Shown here piece by piece: positions 1-7,609 of a stretch of DNA of 33,610 nucleotides. Origin of the DNA: Pseudobdellovibrionaceae bacterium (lineage in GTDB: Bacteria > Bdellovibrionota > FAC87 > UBA2466); assembly GCA_023250715.1 (NCBI GenBank), contig JAHFAF010000016.1:1-33610 (forward strand). Reading direction: 5' to 3'. The notes beneath the pieces are model-generated. The model saw only the letters and a program-made list of their open reading frames with translations. It did not search any database and was not told the origin of the DNA. Both the position numbers and the translations under genes were made by a program. Position 1 is the first letter of the stretch, and each line of letters starts with the position of its first letter.

Positions 1-759
1 AAATGCTTTGCGTGTGTAGTGCATGACGGACGCGAAATCGTAGTTTCCCACGCCATCGGCTTCCGTTGGGAGAAGATCGAATTGATCCTCGTAGCCCGGC
101 AAAACGTTAGCAAAAAGAACGCGGATAAAATCATCTCTATCCGGACGGCTCTGTTCGTGCCAGAAACCTAGGGCGTGCAGGGACTCGTGCTCGATCACGC
201 TACGATTTACGCAATCCAAAGTGGAGGCGATACTGATTTCAATCTCCTGCTTGCCCCCTGCAAGGCCCACATAGGAAAGCCCGCAATAGTCCTCGGTATC
301 CACTCCGATGTAGGCGACGTAATCCGATTGATTGGTTCTTGGAACAAAAGTGACTCCGGATCGAGCATGCAGATCATCTAGGGAATCTTTTACGGAATCT
401 TTGAAGCTTGCATTTCCTTCTACGGTGTAGGGGATTGTATTTCCAGGCCAATAGTAATCGCGATAAGAATTGGAAAGGGAGGTGGCGAATCTTCCCGAGT
501 CTTTCATTGCACGTTTCGCTTCGGCGGCAAGAACGCTGCGATCGAGCTTGATGTCCCCCTGATAAACGGGCTTCGGTCCGTCCGCCCCGTCTTTCACTTC
601 ATAACAGGCTCGATGGTTCGAAAAATTTGGGCCTGAAATGTAGGTGCAGGATTTGGTTTCTGATCCAGGATTCTGTCCGGTGCCCCCGCCAGGAGCATTA
701 TTTTTCGAACAGGACGCGAGTAGGCAAAGTAGTGCTAGACAAAGTTGCGAGACCTTCAA
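1..759 (-). CDS. Astacin-family (M12A) zinc metalloprotease, lipoprotein, partial
   Basis: The gene runs off the left edge; 253 N-terminal residues are visible. The start is a TTG at 757-759. The N-terminus has a type II signal peptide with lipobox LLASC, so Cys17 would be lipidated and the enzyme anchored outside the inner membrane. The zinc site HESLHALGFWHEQSRPDRD (residues 191-209) fits the astacin signature HExxHxxGFxHExxRxDRD, and SVMHY near residue 245 is the Met-turn with the tyrosine zinc ligand. The family cleaves extracytoplasmic proteins. A region of about 100 residues between lipobox and catalytic domain could act as a propeptide. The gene lies outside the island, upstream of and divergent from tRNA-Ser. 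Family confidence is high; the substrate is unknown. Confidence 0.88.
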   Translation of the reverse strand, partial: MKVSQLCLALLCLLASCSKNNAPGGGTGQNPGSETKSCTYISGPNFSNHRACYEVKDGADGPKPVYQGDIKLDRSVLAAEAKRAMKDSGRFATSLSNSYRDYYWPGNTIPYTVEGNASFKDSVKDSLDDLHARSGVTFVPRTNQSDYVAYIGVDTEDYCGLSYVGLAGGKQEIEISIASTLDCVNRSVIEHESLHALGFWHEQSRPDRDDFIRVLFANVLPGYEDQFDLLPTEADGVGNYDFASVMHYTRKAF

Positions 760-784
760 GATGACACCCCCGAAATGTGGAACC

Positions 785-823
785 CCGTCTCTTGGTATCG
801 CAAACTTGATACCAAGTTGGGGA
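785..823 (-). promoter_or_regulatory. Strong inverted repeat in the leader of the astacin gene
   Basis: CTTGGTATC (791-799) and GATACCAAG (808-816) form a perfect 9-bp hairpin with an 8-base loop, extended outward by CCCC/GGGG with small mismatches. It lies just upstream of the TTG start of the minus-strand lipoprotein, so it could be a leader structure or an operator. It has no T-tract on either side, so a terminator is less likely. Confidence 0.45.
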
Positions 824-1060
824 AGGCGGGGGCCTCGACATAACTCATTAACTTTATGAACTAACATGTATTCATGAAGATCGTTTCGATCGTGAAAATT
901 GGCTTCAAAGGTTAGATTTAGAATGAAGGAAGCTCATTCTCGGAGAGGAATTAAGGGTTTAGCGGTGTCTATTTATTCTTCAGTCTCACAGGCATGACTT
1001 CTGTTTATCAGACGGCGATTCTCACTGAAAAGGGGCAAGATAGCTCCCGCGTTAGAGTCT
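824..1060. other. Intergenic region with no gene seen
   Basis: About 240 bases between the astacin gene leader and the tRNA promoter. I see no convincing reading frame and no RNA gene. A short palindrome, GATCGTTTCGATC, lies near 884-896. This is probably upstream regulatory sequence for the minus-strand lipoprotein gene. Confidence 0.4.
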
Positions 1061-1088
1061 TTGACCTAACCCATGGACATCATATAAA
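1061..1088 (+). promoter_or_regulatory. Sigma-70-type promoter of tRNA-Ser
   Basis: TTGACC at 1061-1066 and TATAAA at 1083-1088 are separated by 16 bp. Transcription would start near 1095, eight or so bases before the mature tRNA 5' end at 1103. Confidence 0.75.
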
Positions 1089-1102
1089 TTGATCGGCTTA
1101 TA

Positions 1103-1192
1103 GGAGAGATGTCCGAGTGGTTGAAGGAGCACGCCTGGAACGCGTGTAGGGGGGAAACTCCCTCGAGAGTTCGAATCTCTCTCTCTCCGCCA
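1103..1192 (+). tRNA. tRNA-Ser (anticodon GGA)
   Basis: The sequence folds as a class II tRNA: acceptor arms GGAGAGA/TCTCTCC, an anticodon stem CACGC/GCGTG closing loop CTGGAAC with anticodon GGA, a long variable arm (GGGGGGAAACTCCC type), a T arm with GTTCGAATC, and encoded CCA. It reads UCC/UCU serine codons. The serine recombinase gene and the rest of the island begin immediately downstream, so the 3' end is a plausible integration target, although I found no second copy of the tRNA 3' end inside the window. Confidence 0.95.
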
Positions 1193-1207
1193 TTTCTTTT
1201 TCTAACT

Positions 1208-1337
1208 GACACCCAACGCAAGCCTCCGAAAGGAGGAGGCGGTGGAGTTCGACCAATACCCCCCGACCCCATGTAGCACACTGTATTTGACCGACGCCCC
1301 GGGAAATCTGCATCCCGAGGTTATCTTATTGGGTGTC
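1208..1337. repeat. Inverted repeat pair between tRNA-Ser and the serine recombinase
   Basis: GACACCCAA at 1208-1216 is the exact reverse complement of TTGGGTGTC at 1329-1337. A compact hairpin, GCCTCC-GAAA-GGAGG, lies at about 1218-1232 inside the interval. The region has no convincing gene: reading frames on both strands here run through the tRNA or are low-complexity. It may hold a recombinase binding site or the left boundary of the island. Confidence 0.4.
1319..1337 (+). repeat. Copy 1 of a short direct repeat (GGTTATCTTATT core)
   Basis: GGTTATCTTATTGGGTGTC. Its first 12 bases recur exactly at 5236-5247, where GGT again follows after one base, and a weaker copy lies at 5291-5304. The copies bracket the block containing the serine recombinase and the first DUF429 operon. 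This could be an attachment-site remnant. Confidence 0.45.
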
Positions 1338-1477
1338 GGCCCAAGAATCTCAAAACCTCTACCATCTTTGTATCGAGTCCATCGAGACCGATCCGGATGC
1401 GGCTCCAATCACCAGGCCAGAACTCTACCACCTCCTCCTGCTGCTGCTCCCGTCTCAACCCGATCCGGTGGAAGCAA

Positions 1478-3235
1478 ATGAGTGATAGAAAACTCAAACT
1501 TGCTCCTTACTTCCGGGTTTCAAGTCAGACTCAGAAAAATGAGGAAACCATTCACCGCCAGATCGAAAACTTCAATAATAATTGGGGACGTCTAAAAAGT
1601 GAGTACCAGATCCTCACTCGCTTTCCGTTTCTCGATCAAAAGCAGCCCGGCAATCGCTACTTCATCGATGAGGGCTACAACCTCGAAACATGGAATGAGG
1701 ACTCTGCCTGCCACGATCTCATGAGCCGGTGCAAACGCGGCGAAGTGAATGCCATTTTTGTTTCGGAACTAGATCGTTTGTGCCGTTCTAGATCGGCTGA
1801 GTTACGGGGTCGCATCAAGGATATTCTTGAGGCCCGTGACGTAAAGGTCATCACCAAAACAGGCGAGGTTCCACCAGGAATCCTATTTGAACTTCTTTCT
1901 TCGGTAAGTGCTGAAGATAAACGAGCGATCATGCTCAAGTGTCAGGAAGGAAAAATCACCTGGTGTGAAAGAGAGGGGCGCCCTCCTTCCGGGAAGATTC
2001 CTTATGGCTATGATTGGGACCGCTTTACGCGAAAATGGACGGTTGTTCTCGAGGAGGTAACCGTCATTCGCTGCGCCCTTGGTCTTGTAATCGGTAAGGT
2101 GTTCGAAGATATGCCGAGTGAGATCGCGGCACTTGCAAGAGCTCACCCGTTAGGACTTCCCACCCCTGATGTTGTAAGAGCACTGAATATGGCCGGGTAC
2201 AATATGAAGGCCTACTACCACAGAAATCACCTTCGCCGCTCGCTTGAAATCAACCCGACGGGAACCATGCGAAATGGATTTATCAGCGCAATCTTTCAAG
2301 ACGATCGCTACCGTGGGAACTACGTCGTTTGGCTAAAAGAACCACGGCAGATTGGTCGTGAGGAATTCAAAGATTTAGCGCGAGAGATGAAAAGAAAAAT
2401 AGTTATTAAGGTCCCTCGCATCATTGACAGCGATGACGATTGGAAGGAGCTCAAAGCACGTCGCCTCTCTCGAAAAGTCCATGCGAAACGAAACGTAAAC
2501 CATCCCTATTTGCTTCGAGATCTCCTGGTCTGCTCGCTCTGCGGAATTAAACTCTCCGCTCGACCCAAGTGGGGAAGAAAACTGAGAAAGACCGACGGGA
2601 AATGGAGCGAATATGCCCCCACTCTCTACTACGTTTGCACGAGAAAACTCAAAGCCGACGGCTTTCGATGTTCCGCTACTCGATGCCATGCGGCTCCAAA
2701 GGCTGATGCTTTGGTTTGGAACGAAGTGGTGAAGCTTGTGCTTGACCCGGAATTGATCTCGGCCGCACAAGTCTCGACGACCAACCTGTCACCAGCCCCC
2801 TCCTTAGAAGGGCACGAAAGCGACTTAGAAGAGCTCGCGAAGAAGTGCAATGGCCTCAACCAAGAGCGCCAACGGCTAACGACCCTACTTGTGAAGGAAC
2901 TCATCTCAGAATCCGATTTTGTTAAGGAACGCGAGCGAATTGAAGATGAGGTTCACTCAATGGAGAAACTTCAACGGACTATTCGGCGCCAAATCGAGGT
3001 TCTAAAGAAATCTCTATTGGAGGCTCCCGCAGTGGATCTAGACAAACTGAGGAATTCCATTTTCGATCGCCTTCAAGTTCTTACCTTTGACGAAAAACGG
3101 GAAGTAGTCACCACTCTCTTAGATCGGGCAACCCTTAGTCCGAGTGGCACCATTAGAATTTCACTCCGCCCCATGACGAAGCAGCCAATAGCCTCCCCTA
3201 GTTCTCCGGGGAGAAGATCCATCCCTCGCTCATAA
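1478..3235 (+). CDS. Large serine recombinase / site-specific integrase
   Basis: 585 residues from ATG 1478; a start at 1397 would add 27 low-complexity residues. The N-terminal resolvase domain has the catalytic motif YFRVSS (residues 11-16) and the conserved segment VSELDRLCRSRSAEL. A recombinase domain follows, then a zinc ribbon with Cys352, Cys355, Cys387 and Cys398, and a long C-terminal coiled coil (roughly residues 435-530). This is the order seen in large serine integrases of phages and integrative elements, which insert or excise DNA at att sites without high-energy cofactors. It sits just after tRNA-Ser and is the likely mobility gene for the left block. Its 3' end overlaps the convergent decayed DUF429 gene by 38 bp. 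Confidence 0.93.
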   Translation: MSDRKLKLAPYFRVSSQTQKNEETIHRQIENFNNNWGRLKSEYQILTRFPFLDQKQPGNRYFIDEGYNLETWNEDSACHDLMSRCKRGEVNAIFVSELDRLCRSRSAELRGRIKDILEARDVKVITKTGEVPPGILFELLSSVSAEDKRAIMLKCQEGKITWCEREGRPPSGKIPYGYDWDRFTRKWTVVLEEVTVIRCALGLVIGKVFEDMPSEIAALARAHPLGLPTPDVVRALNMAGYNMKAYYHRNHLRRSLEINPTGTMRNGFISAIFQDDRYRGNYVVWLKEPRQIGREEFKDLAREMKRKIVIKVPRIIDSDDDWKELKARRLSRKVHAKRNVNHPYLLRDLLVCSLCGIKLSARPKWGRKLRKTDGKWSEYAPTLYYVCTRKLKADGFRCSATRCHAAPKADALVWNEVVKLVLDPELISAAQVSTTNLSPAPSLEGHESDLEELAKKCNGLNQERQRLTTLLVKELISESDFVKERERIEDEVHSMEKLQRTIRRQIEVLKKSLLEAPAVDLDKLRNSIFDRLQVLTFDEKREVVTTLLDRATLSPSGTIRISLRPMTKQPIASPSSPGRRSIPRS

Positions 3236-3588
3236 GCGGTTGCTTTGGAAGGTAGACTTTGGGGAAGGTACCACGGACGATTCCGACAGTAGCGGCATAG
3301 CATAAACCTACAATTGCGCACACTACCGCGTCCGCATAATCGTCACGCGACATCACCGTAATATTGAGATCCTCGGGCAAATCGATCTCCAGGAAAGCTT
3401 TGCTTTCGCGAGCGCACGACGGGTATGCGTTCAATCTGCGGAAGATCATTGAGTAGATTGCCCCAATAAATTCTTGATTCGAGTTCAAGGCGTTTTCCGT
3501 CCCACGAAAAAAGCACCAACGCATCTTTGCTCTTCCGGCTGCACATCCACGGCCCTGCGTCCCATCCGAGCAAGAACACTTTTTTCAT
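3198..3588 (-). pseudogene. Decayed DUF429-like gene (internal deletion plus frameshift)
   Basis: Two overlapping minus-strand frames together resemble a shortened DUF429 protein. The 5' frame starts at ATG 3588 (KKVFLLGWDAG, then a strand with SWDGKRLELES) and carries the N-terminal RNase H-like strand. The other frame carries a C-terminal half (NAYPSC, DDYADAVVCAIVGLC, SEGWIFSP) that parallels EVYPKAS, DEWDAWICALTARDYY and EGWIWAP in the intact paralogue at 4222-5109. The central portion with the IDVPFGWP and R-E-T-D motifs is missing. ATG 3588 overlaps the stop of the upstream gene (ATGA), so it was once translationally coupled. It may still give a short peptide, but it cannot encode a full DUF429 fold. 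Confidence 0.7.
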
Positions 3589-4217
3589 CGTTCTCGGTTC
3601 CATTGTTCATCCCGCTTAAACAATATGAAGTAGCAGGGGATGCCCGGTGGCGCGTCGATCAAGCTAATCGTGATCTTCGACTTCAGCTTAGGCACCAGAG
3701 TGCGTTCTAAAAAATACTTCCTCAACCAGAAGTCGGACTCTGTGTTTGCGACCCTACCTTGATGCTGGTAAATGATTAGCTCTTCCTTATTCGACAGACC
3801 ATCAAGAAGGGAAAGCAACTCCAAGAGAGGCACATGGTCTTCAGTACAACCCCAATTGGGTTCAATCCCGGTATTGGGGTCTAAAAAGATTTGCAGATCC
3901 ATTCTTGATTTTTTACCGCGGTGGGTTTCAAGGATGTCCCTAAGTTCATCGAAGTACTGCGTTCGAACCAAAAATTCGTAAGGGCGCCGATGCACGATAC
4001 TTTCCCGTGTAACATCACTGACTATGAATCTTTCGAAAGCATCAAAAAAATACTCTCTCGTTTCTGTCGCCAGTTTGGTCACGCCAGATGGGGAGGAGTT
4101 ATCTTCGCAAAAATCCGAAAACATTCCACTGTATAGGAGTGTCCGCTTGTTTACGGTTGTGCGAAGTTGATCCCACTTCCATTGATCTGCTCTGTCTCCA
4201 AGGAATTTAACTCTCAT
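3585..4217 (-). CDS. Hypothetical protein with GD..D.WKWD and DPNTGIE motifs
   Basis: 210 residues. I do not recognise a named family. It starts MRVKFLGDRADQWKWD, has a central LDPNTGIE segment followed by LIIYQHQGR, and ends in alternating hydrophobic strands. This motif order (GD near the N-terminus, DP-G-E, then YQH) recalls a widespread uncharacterised bacterial protein family, possibly with a Rossmann-like core. It is the middle gene of a minus-strand operon: 4 bp after the DUF429 gene, and with its stop codon overlapping the start of the decayed DUF429 gene. The conserved position next to DUF429 suggests a shared job, but the function is unknown. Confidence 0.75.
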   Translation of the reverse strand: MRVKFLGDRADQWKWDQLRTTVNKRTLLYSGMFSDFCEDNSSPSGVTKLATETREYFFDAFERFIVSDVTRESIVHRRPYEFLVRTQYFDELRDILETHRGKKSRMDLQIFLDPNTGIEPNWGCTEDHVPLLELLSLLDGLSNKEELIIYQHQGRVANTESDFWLRKYFLERTLVPKLKSKITISLIDAPPGIPCYFILFKRDEQWNRER

Positions 4218-4221
4218 AAAA

Positions 4222-5109
4222 CTATCGGCACAATCCCTTTGACCGTACGTCTGTCGACTTTCGCGGTGCCCAGATCCAACCTTCCTTTATGAATAGTTCT
4301 TTCTGCCTACTGTTGCGCGGTATTGCAGCGATACAGTTCCCAAAGTAGTAATCTCGCGCTGTAAGCGCGCAAATCCAAGCATCCCATTCATCTACCACTC
4401 TAAAAGCAATGGATTCTGGTTTTGCGAACAGGTTTCCAAATTTCCTTTTCCACTCTGAATAATGCGGCCGACCGAACCGAAACGCTTTGCTGCCAAGGTG
4501 TGAGGTCACGCTTGCTTTGGGATAGACCTCAATAATGCTTCTCATTTTCCTTTTAGAGAGAGACGGGGTCTTAAACGGTGAGGCGACGCTGAAGTTCCAA
4601 CGGGCAATTAGGTGATGGATCAGTTCAGCGCCAACCATCGCTGTAACTCCCAAGCGATCCGTACTTACAGAGAGCGGGCCTTGGATATAAAGGTCCTTGA
4701 TTGTCTTGAACACCGTCTTATTGATGAGAGTATCAGTTTCCCGGAAACGAAACTTCTCGCGACCTTCCCTGGTGCCCCATCCATAACTCTTACTCGAGAG
4801 AGTTGAGTGTTTGCCGATTGCGTTTACGAACGAGCGCGGCCACCCAAACGGGACATCAATTCCTACCACAACGGATACTTCTGGATTTTGTAATATACAC
4901 TTAACCTGCTTGCTGTACTTTGTGGATAGATCTTCGAACGCCTGCTCCCAACTATCGCCGTGTAAGTTGAATAACATCGGTGACACTACCATCTTGAGTT
5001 TTCCGCGACTGTTTTGGCTGAGAACGCACACTCTTGTTTTGCTGGGGGAGGCAGCGAGATCAATTCCACAGAAAAATTGGATTTTGCTTTTTTTCGGCTT
5101 TGGGTTCAT
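4222..5109 (-). CDS. DUF429 family protein (predicted RNase H-fold nuclease)
   Basis: 295 residues. Visible family features are FFCGIDLAAS near the N-terminus (Asp17), VGIDVPFGWP (Asp85), the FRFRETD segment (121-126), IEVYPKAS (193-200), DEWDAWICALTARDYY (from 240) and a terminal EGWIWAP. DUF429 proteins are predicted to have an RNase H-like fold, and these acidic residues would form the metal site; the substrate is not established. It is first in a three-gene minus-strand operon. A perfect 19-bp palindrome lies 36 bp upstream, matching operator-like sites near the XRE gene at 21 kb, so it is probably under that regulator. The protein is clearly related to the DUF429 gene at 25489-26307. Family call strong, activity inferred. 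Confidence 0.85.
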   Translation of the reverse strand: MNPKPKKSKIQFFCGIDLAASPSKTRVCVLSQNSRGKLKMVVSPMLFNLHGDSWEQAFEDLSTKYSKQVKCILQNPEVSVVVGIDVPFGWPRSFVNAIGKHSTLSSKSYGWGTREGREKFRFRETDTLINKTVFKTIKDLYIQGPLSVSTDRLGVTAMVGAELIHHLIARWNFSVASPFKTPSLSKRKMRSIIEVYPKASVTSHLGSKAFRFGRPHYSEWKRKFGNLFAKPESIAFRVVDEWDAWICALTARDYYFGNCIAAIPRNSRQKELFIKEGWIWAPRKSTDVRSKGLCR

Positions 5110-5125
5110 AGGGCTTAGGATCTAC

Positions 5126-5163
5126 CAGATACCGTAATTTGCGGCAAGTACCAATGGTACTTG
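5126..5163 (-). promoter_or_regulatory. Promoter with 19-bp operator-like palindrome, site A
   Basis: CAAGTACCAATGGTACTTG at 5145-5163 is a perfect palindrome around a 3-bp centre. Read on the minus strand, TTGGTA inside it could be a -35 element with TATCTG 17 bp downstream (5126-5131) as -10, so a bound protein would block RNA polymerase. Related sites lie at 20055-20073 and 21157-21175. Confidence 0.7.
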
Positions 5164-5235
5164 AACTATTACTTTTATAAAAACCGAGAATTTGCCTCAG
5201 GGGGTGAAATCCCCCGAAGCTCCCCCCTTCTTCGT

Positions 5236-5304
5236 GGTTATCTTATTAGGTTGCGAGCCAGCGCCCCCAAAAACCCGACGCGATGCGCATGGTTATCTTC
5301 TTAA
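5236..5304 (+). repeat. Copies 2 and 3 of the GGTTATCTTATT repeat
   Basis: GGTTATCTTATTAGGT at 5236-5251 matches 15 of 16 bases of copy 1 (1319). GGTTATCTTCTTAA at 5291-5304 is a shorter match. Between and before them lie a hairpin with GGGGG/CCCCC arms (5200-5215) and the palindrome ATGCGCAT near 5283-5290. There is no gene between 5164 and 5348. Confidence 0.45.
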
Positions 5305-5348
5305 TGTGAACTTGATTGTTGGAAATAACCCATGAAAAAGGAGATCGT

Positions 5349-5570
5349 ATGAAACCCTCGCAGACCAGAGACCTTTCGGTGAAAGAGGTCGCAAGCCAAC
5401 TCGGCGTCAGCACCAAATTTGTCCGCCAGCTAATCAGCCACGGCGAACTCGTGGCCTATCGGCCCGGCGTGCGCAGCTACCGCGTTACCCAAGAGGCGAT
5501 TGAACAGTATAAGGCAGCACGCTTGCACCAATTGCGTAATGAGCTGTTCGTCGCCGGCGGGGGCGAATAG
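5349..5570 (+). CDS. Small HTH protein, excisionase/MerR-like
   Basis: 73 residues from ATG 5349, chosen because AAAAAGGAG lies a few bases upstream; an in-frame start at 5316 lacks this site. The segment LSVKEVASQLGVSTKFVRQLISHGEL is a winged helix-turn-helix of the type found in excisionases and the helix_17 family, with a wing containing RPGVRSYRVT. It probably acts as a recombination directionality factor or as a local repressor. It immediately precedes the inverted-repeat region and the tyrosine recombinase gene at 5762, a common arrangement in integrative elements. Confidence 0.8.
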   Translation: MKPSQTRDLSVKEVASQLGVSTKFVRQLISHGELVAYRPGVRSYRVTQEAIEQYKAARLHQLRNELFVAGGGE

Positions 5571-5630
5571 TGGGAATGTCACATTTTAGTGTCGGAAGCT
5601 ATTTCCCATTACTTCCATGAAAGTAGGCAA

Positions 5631-5711
5631 AAAAAACAAAAAATGTGACATATATAAGGCATAACCGGTAAACAAGGTTTACCTTTTTAGACGTCACATT
5701 TTTTGTTTTTT
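5631..5711. repeat. Nested inverted repeat upstream of the tyrosine recombinase
   Basis: Outer arms AAAAAACAAAAAATGTGAC (5631-5649) and its exact 19-bp reverse complement (5693-5711) enclose an inner palindrome GGTAAAC-aag-GTTTACC (5667-5683). A third GTCACATTTT half-site occurs at 5579-5588, just after the HTH gene, and a GGAAG/CTTCC hairpin sits between. The geometry fits either a recombinase core site with inverted arms or a cluster of repressor operators controlling the recombinase gene. Confidence 0.7.
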
Positions 5712-5761
5712 CCGACTCCATGTGCTAAAATCAACATTAGGCATCATCGCGAGGAGGGCAA

Positions 5762-7570
5762 ATGTTCGCGAACAAAACGCCCGTCTCGGGCAAAGTCGAA
5801 TTTGCGCACGCATTAAAGAAGGCAGTTCGCGGAGCGAGCGAGCACCAAAGGCGTGCTTTAAGCGCGCTGGAGCTAAATCTATCCAAAGCCTTTGCGATAA
5901 ATACCAGCGACCTCCTCATTGTGGTGGATGCTCTCGAGGCACGTAGTCGCCTCAAGGCCGACTTGCTGGGGCGAGGCCGCACACCGGCCTATGTGCGCAA
6001 TCAGCTTTCGACCCTCAATCAAGTTCTTCGAAATGCGAAGCCGGTCTCTGGTCCGGCTATGAAGACGTCCCCGTGGTTCAAACGCTTCGGAACGCTATTA
6101 AACGAGGGGAGTCCCCCCGGCGAAAAACGCGCGGTCGAATTTTTTCTGTGGTTCGCCAACGAAACGAAAATCACGCCGGATACTTTCGACCCAATGAAGC
6201 ATTTTCCTGAATTCGGTGCGTTCCTCGAAGCCAGGACTGGGCTCTCCAAGTTTGGAAATTTGAGAAAATTTAAGAGGGACGTCAGAAGGCTATTGAGCCA
6301 AGCGGGGTACCTATTTCCCGCGGTGGTCACTGCCCCACCTCTTCCGAAGGCGATGGAGATAGCGATTGAGAAGCTGGGCTTTCATGCCACTAACAGCGCG
6401 CCTACCCAAACGACGCCAAAGGGGAAAAGAAAACTGTTCGCCGAGCTTGAGGGAAATACCAGCCCGATCAGGGACATTACATGGAGGGCAACCGCAAAGG
6501 ATTTACGAAGGTATCTCGCATTTTTCCAGACTCGCAATCGAGAAACATTCGAAAAAATGACTCTCGCAGATTGGCTTACCATCGACCGCGTAAAAGAATT
6601 CTTCATCGACGCTCACGAGCGGGAAGCCTTCAGCGCCAAGACCGGAGAAACCTGGATCTCTCGACTCAATCGAGTCTACAAGTATGCCGTTGAACAAAAG
6701 CTGTTGGGTTTTGAAGAACGCGGCAGAGAAGACCAAAAGAGGTTCAGCGATGAAATTTGGTCTCTCACTCCCCATCTCAGAAAAAACTTTCGCGCCTCAA
6801 CCACCCGCGATCGGATCGAGAGAAACGGCGGTATCCCACCCTGGGCAGAGCTTCACAAGAAATTCCAGGAACAATCCAAGATCGAGTTTAAGCTTTTAAA
6901 GAAAAAGAAAGTGCTATCGGAAAAACTAAGTAAAGAAGACAGATCCGAAGAAGCTAAAAAGATCGATCTTCAGATCGCCATTCGAACAGAGGAATACCTG
7001 ATGGTGGCATTCCATCTGTATCTGGCATGCCGCAAGAGGGACATAACTCACACTATTTCCATAACTCATTTCAAGAAGCTCTCAAACGAGTTTTTTCACC
7101 TTCGCTATGCTCCTTCGAAGACGTCGGGCCGACCGAAACCTCCGTATGTGGACGTATGCCTTCCTCCGTGGCTCACCCCGATCGTGGAAGATTATCTCGA
7201 GCGTTACCACTCCTTGATTTACCCAGGCGCACAGCTGCTATTTCCCGCTGATATCAGAAATAAAAAATCCCAGCATAAGATCGCACACTCTGGTGAAGCC
7301 AAGGAGGGAAATTATGACGAATGGCTACAGCGGGTGACTCTGAAGTATTTCGGAGGGCGAGTCGGTGTGAACCTATTTCGTAAGAGCCTTACCACGTTTT
7401 TCGCCATGCATGGGATATTGCACTCGTATCTTTTTCTTGGCCACGCTCTCAGCGCACGCAATGTTGGGTTAACGGCGATCGAAACAGAATACTATCTTCA
7501 CTGGTCGGATAAGGAGCGGTTGGAGCATGGGAAGCGGCACTGGGAGCAGGTGCTTAGGCTGCTTCTGTGA
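5762..7570 (+). CDS. Divergent tyrosine recombinase / integrase-like protein
   Basis: 602 residues; ATG 5762 follows GAGGAGGG. The C-terminal third shows tyrosine recombinase boxes: ACRKRD with Arg424, a Lys in the following beta-hairpin (APSKTSGRPKPPY), NLFRKS with Arg540, FLGH with His561, and ETEYYLHW with Tyr577/578. The usual His of the HxxR box is Asn537 here. The N-terminal part has features of a SAM-like core-binding domain preceded by an extra 200 or so residues. At 602 residues it is longer than typical phage integrases. It likely cuts and rejoins DNA at the inverted repeats just upstream, with the HTH protein at 5349 as partner. Family assignment is fairly sure; activity with Asn537 is open. 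Confidence 0.8.
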   Translation: MFANKTPVSGKVEFAHALKKAVRGASEHQRRALSALELNLSKAFAINTSDLLIVVDALEARSRLKADLLGRGRTPAYVRNQLSTLNQVLRNAKPVSGPAMKTSPWFKRFGTLLNEGSPPGEKRAVEFFLWFANETKITPDTFDPMKHFPEFGAFLEARTGLSKFGNLRKFKRDVRRLLSQAGYLFPAVVTAPPLPKAMEIAIEKLGFHATNSAPTQTTPKGKRKLFAELEGNTSPIRDITWRATAKDLRRYLAFFQTRNRETFEKMTLADWLTIDRVKEFFIDAHEREAFSAKTGETWISRLNRVYKYAVEQKLLGFEERGREDQKRFSDEIWSLTPHLRKNFRASTTRDRIERNGGIPPWAELHKKFQEQSKIEFKLLKKKKVLSEKLSKEDRSEEAKKIDLQIAIRTEEYLMVAFHLYLACRKRDITHTISITHFKKLSNEFFHLRYAPSKTSGRPKPPYVDVCLPPWLTPIVEDYLERYHSLIYPGAQLLFPADIRNKKSQHKIAHSGEAKEGNYDEWLQRVTLKYFGGRVGVNLFRKSLTTFFAMHGILHSYLFLGHALSARNVGLTAIETEYYLHWSDKERLEHGKRHWEQVLRLLL

Positions 7571-7609
7571 TTCCCGGATTTCTCCCTTTAGGGGATGGCG
7601 CCATTGGCA

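Noticed and set aside
1430-1450. CTCCTCCTGCTGCTGCTCC run as a possible repeat element
   Set aside because: Short imperfect trinucleotide run next to the recombinase start with no copies elsewhere.
1066-1481. Open frames on both strands across the tRNA-Ser 3' end and the region before the serine recombinase
   Set aside because: They read through a tRNA or low-complexity CTCCTG repeats, lack ribosome-binding sites and show no conserved pattern.
2375-2904. Minus-strand open frames of 131 and 91 codons inside the serine recombinase
   Set aside because: They are opposite-strand shadows of a well-supported gene, with no start signals.
5200-5220. GGGGG/CCCCC hairpin, with similar CCCCCGAAG sequences near 8185 and 21391, as a dispersed repeat family
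   Set aside because: Shared sequence is only about 10 bases and the copy at 21391 is coding, so it may be coincidence.
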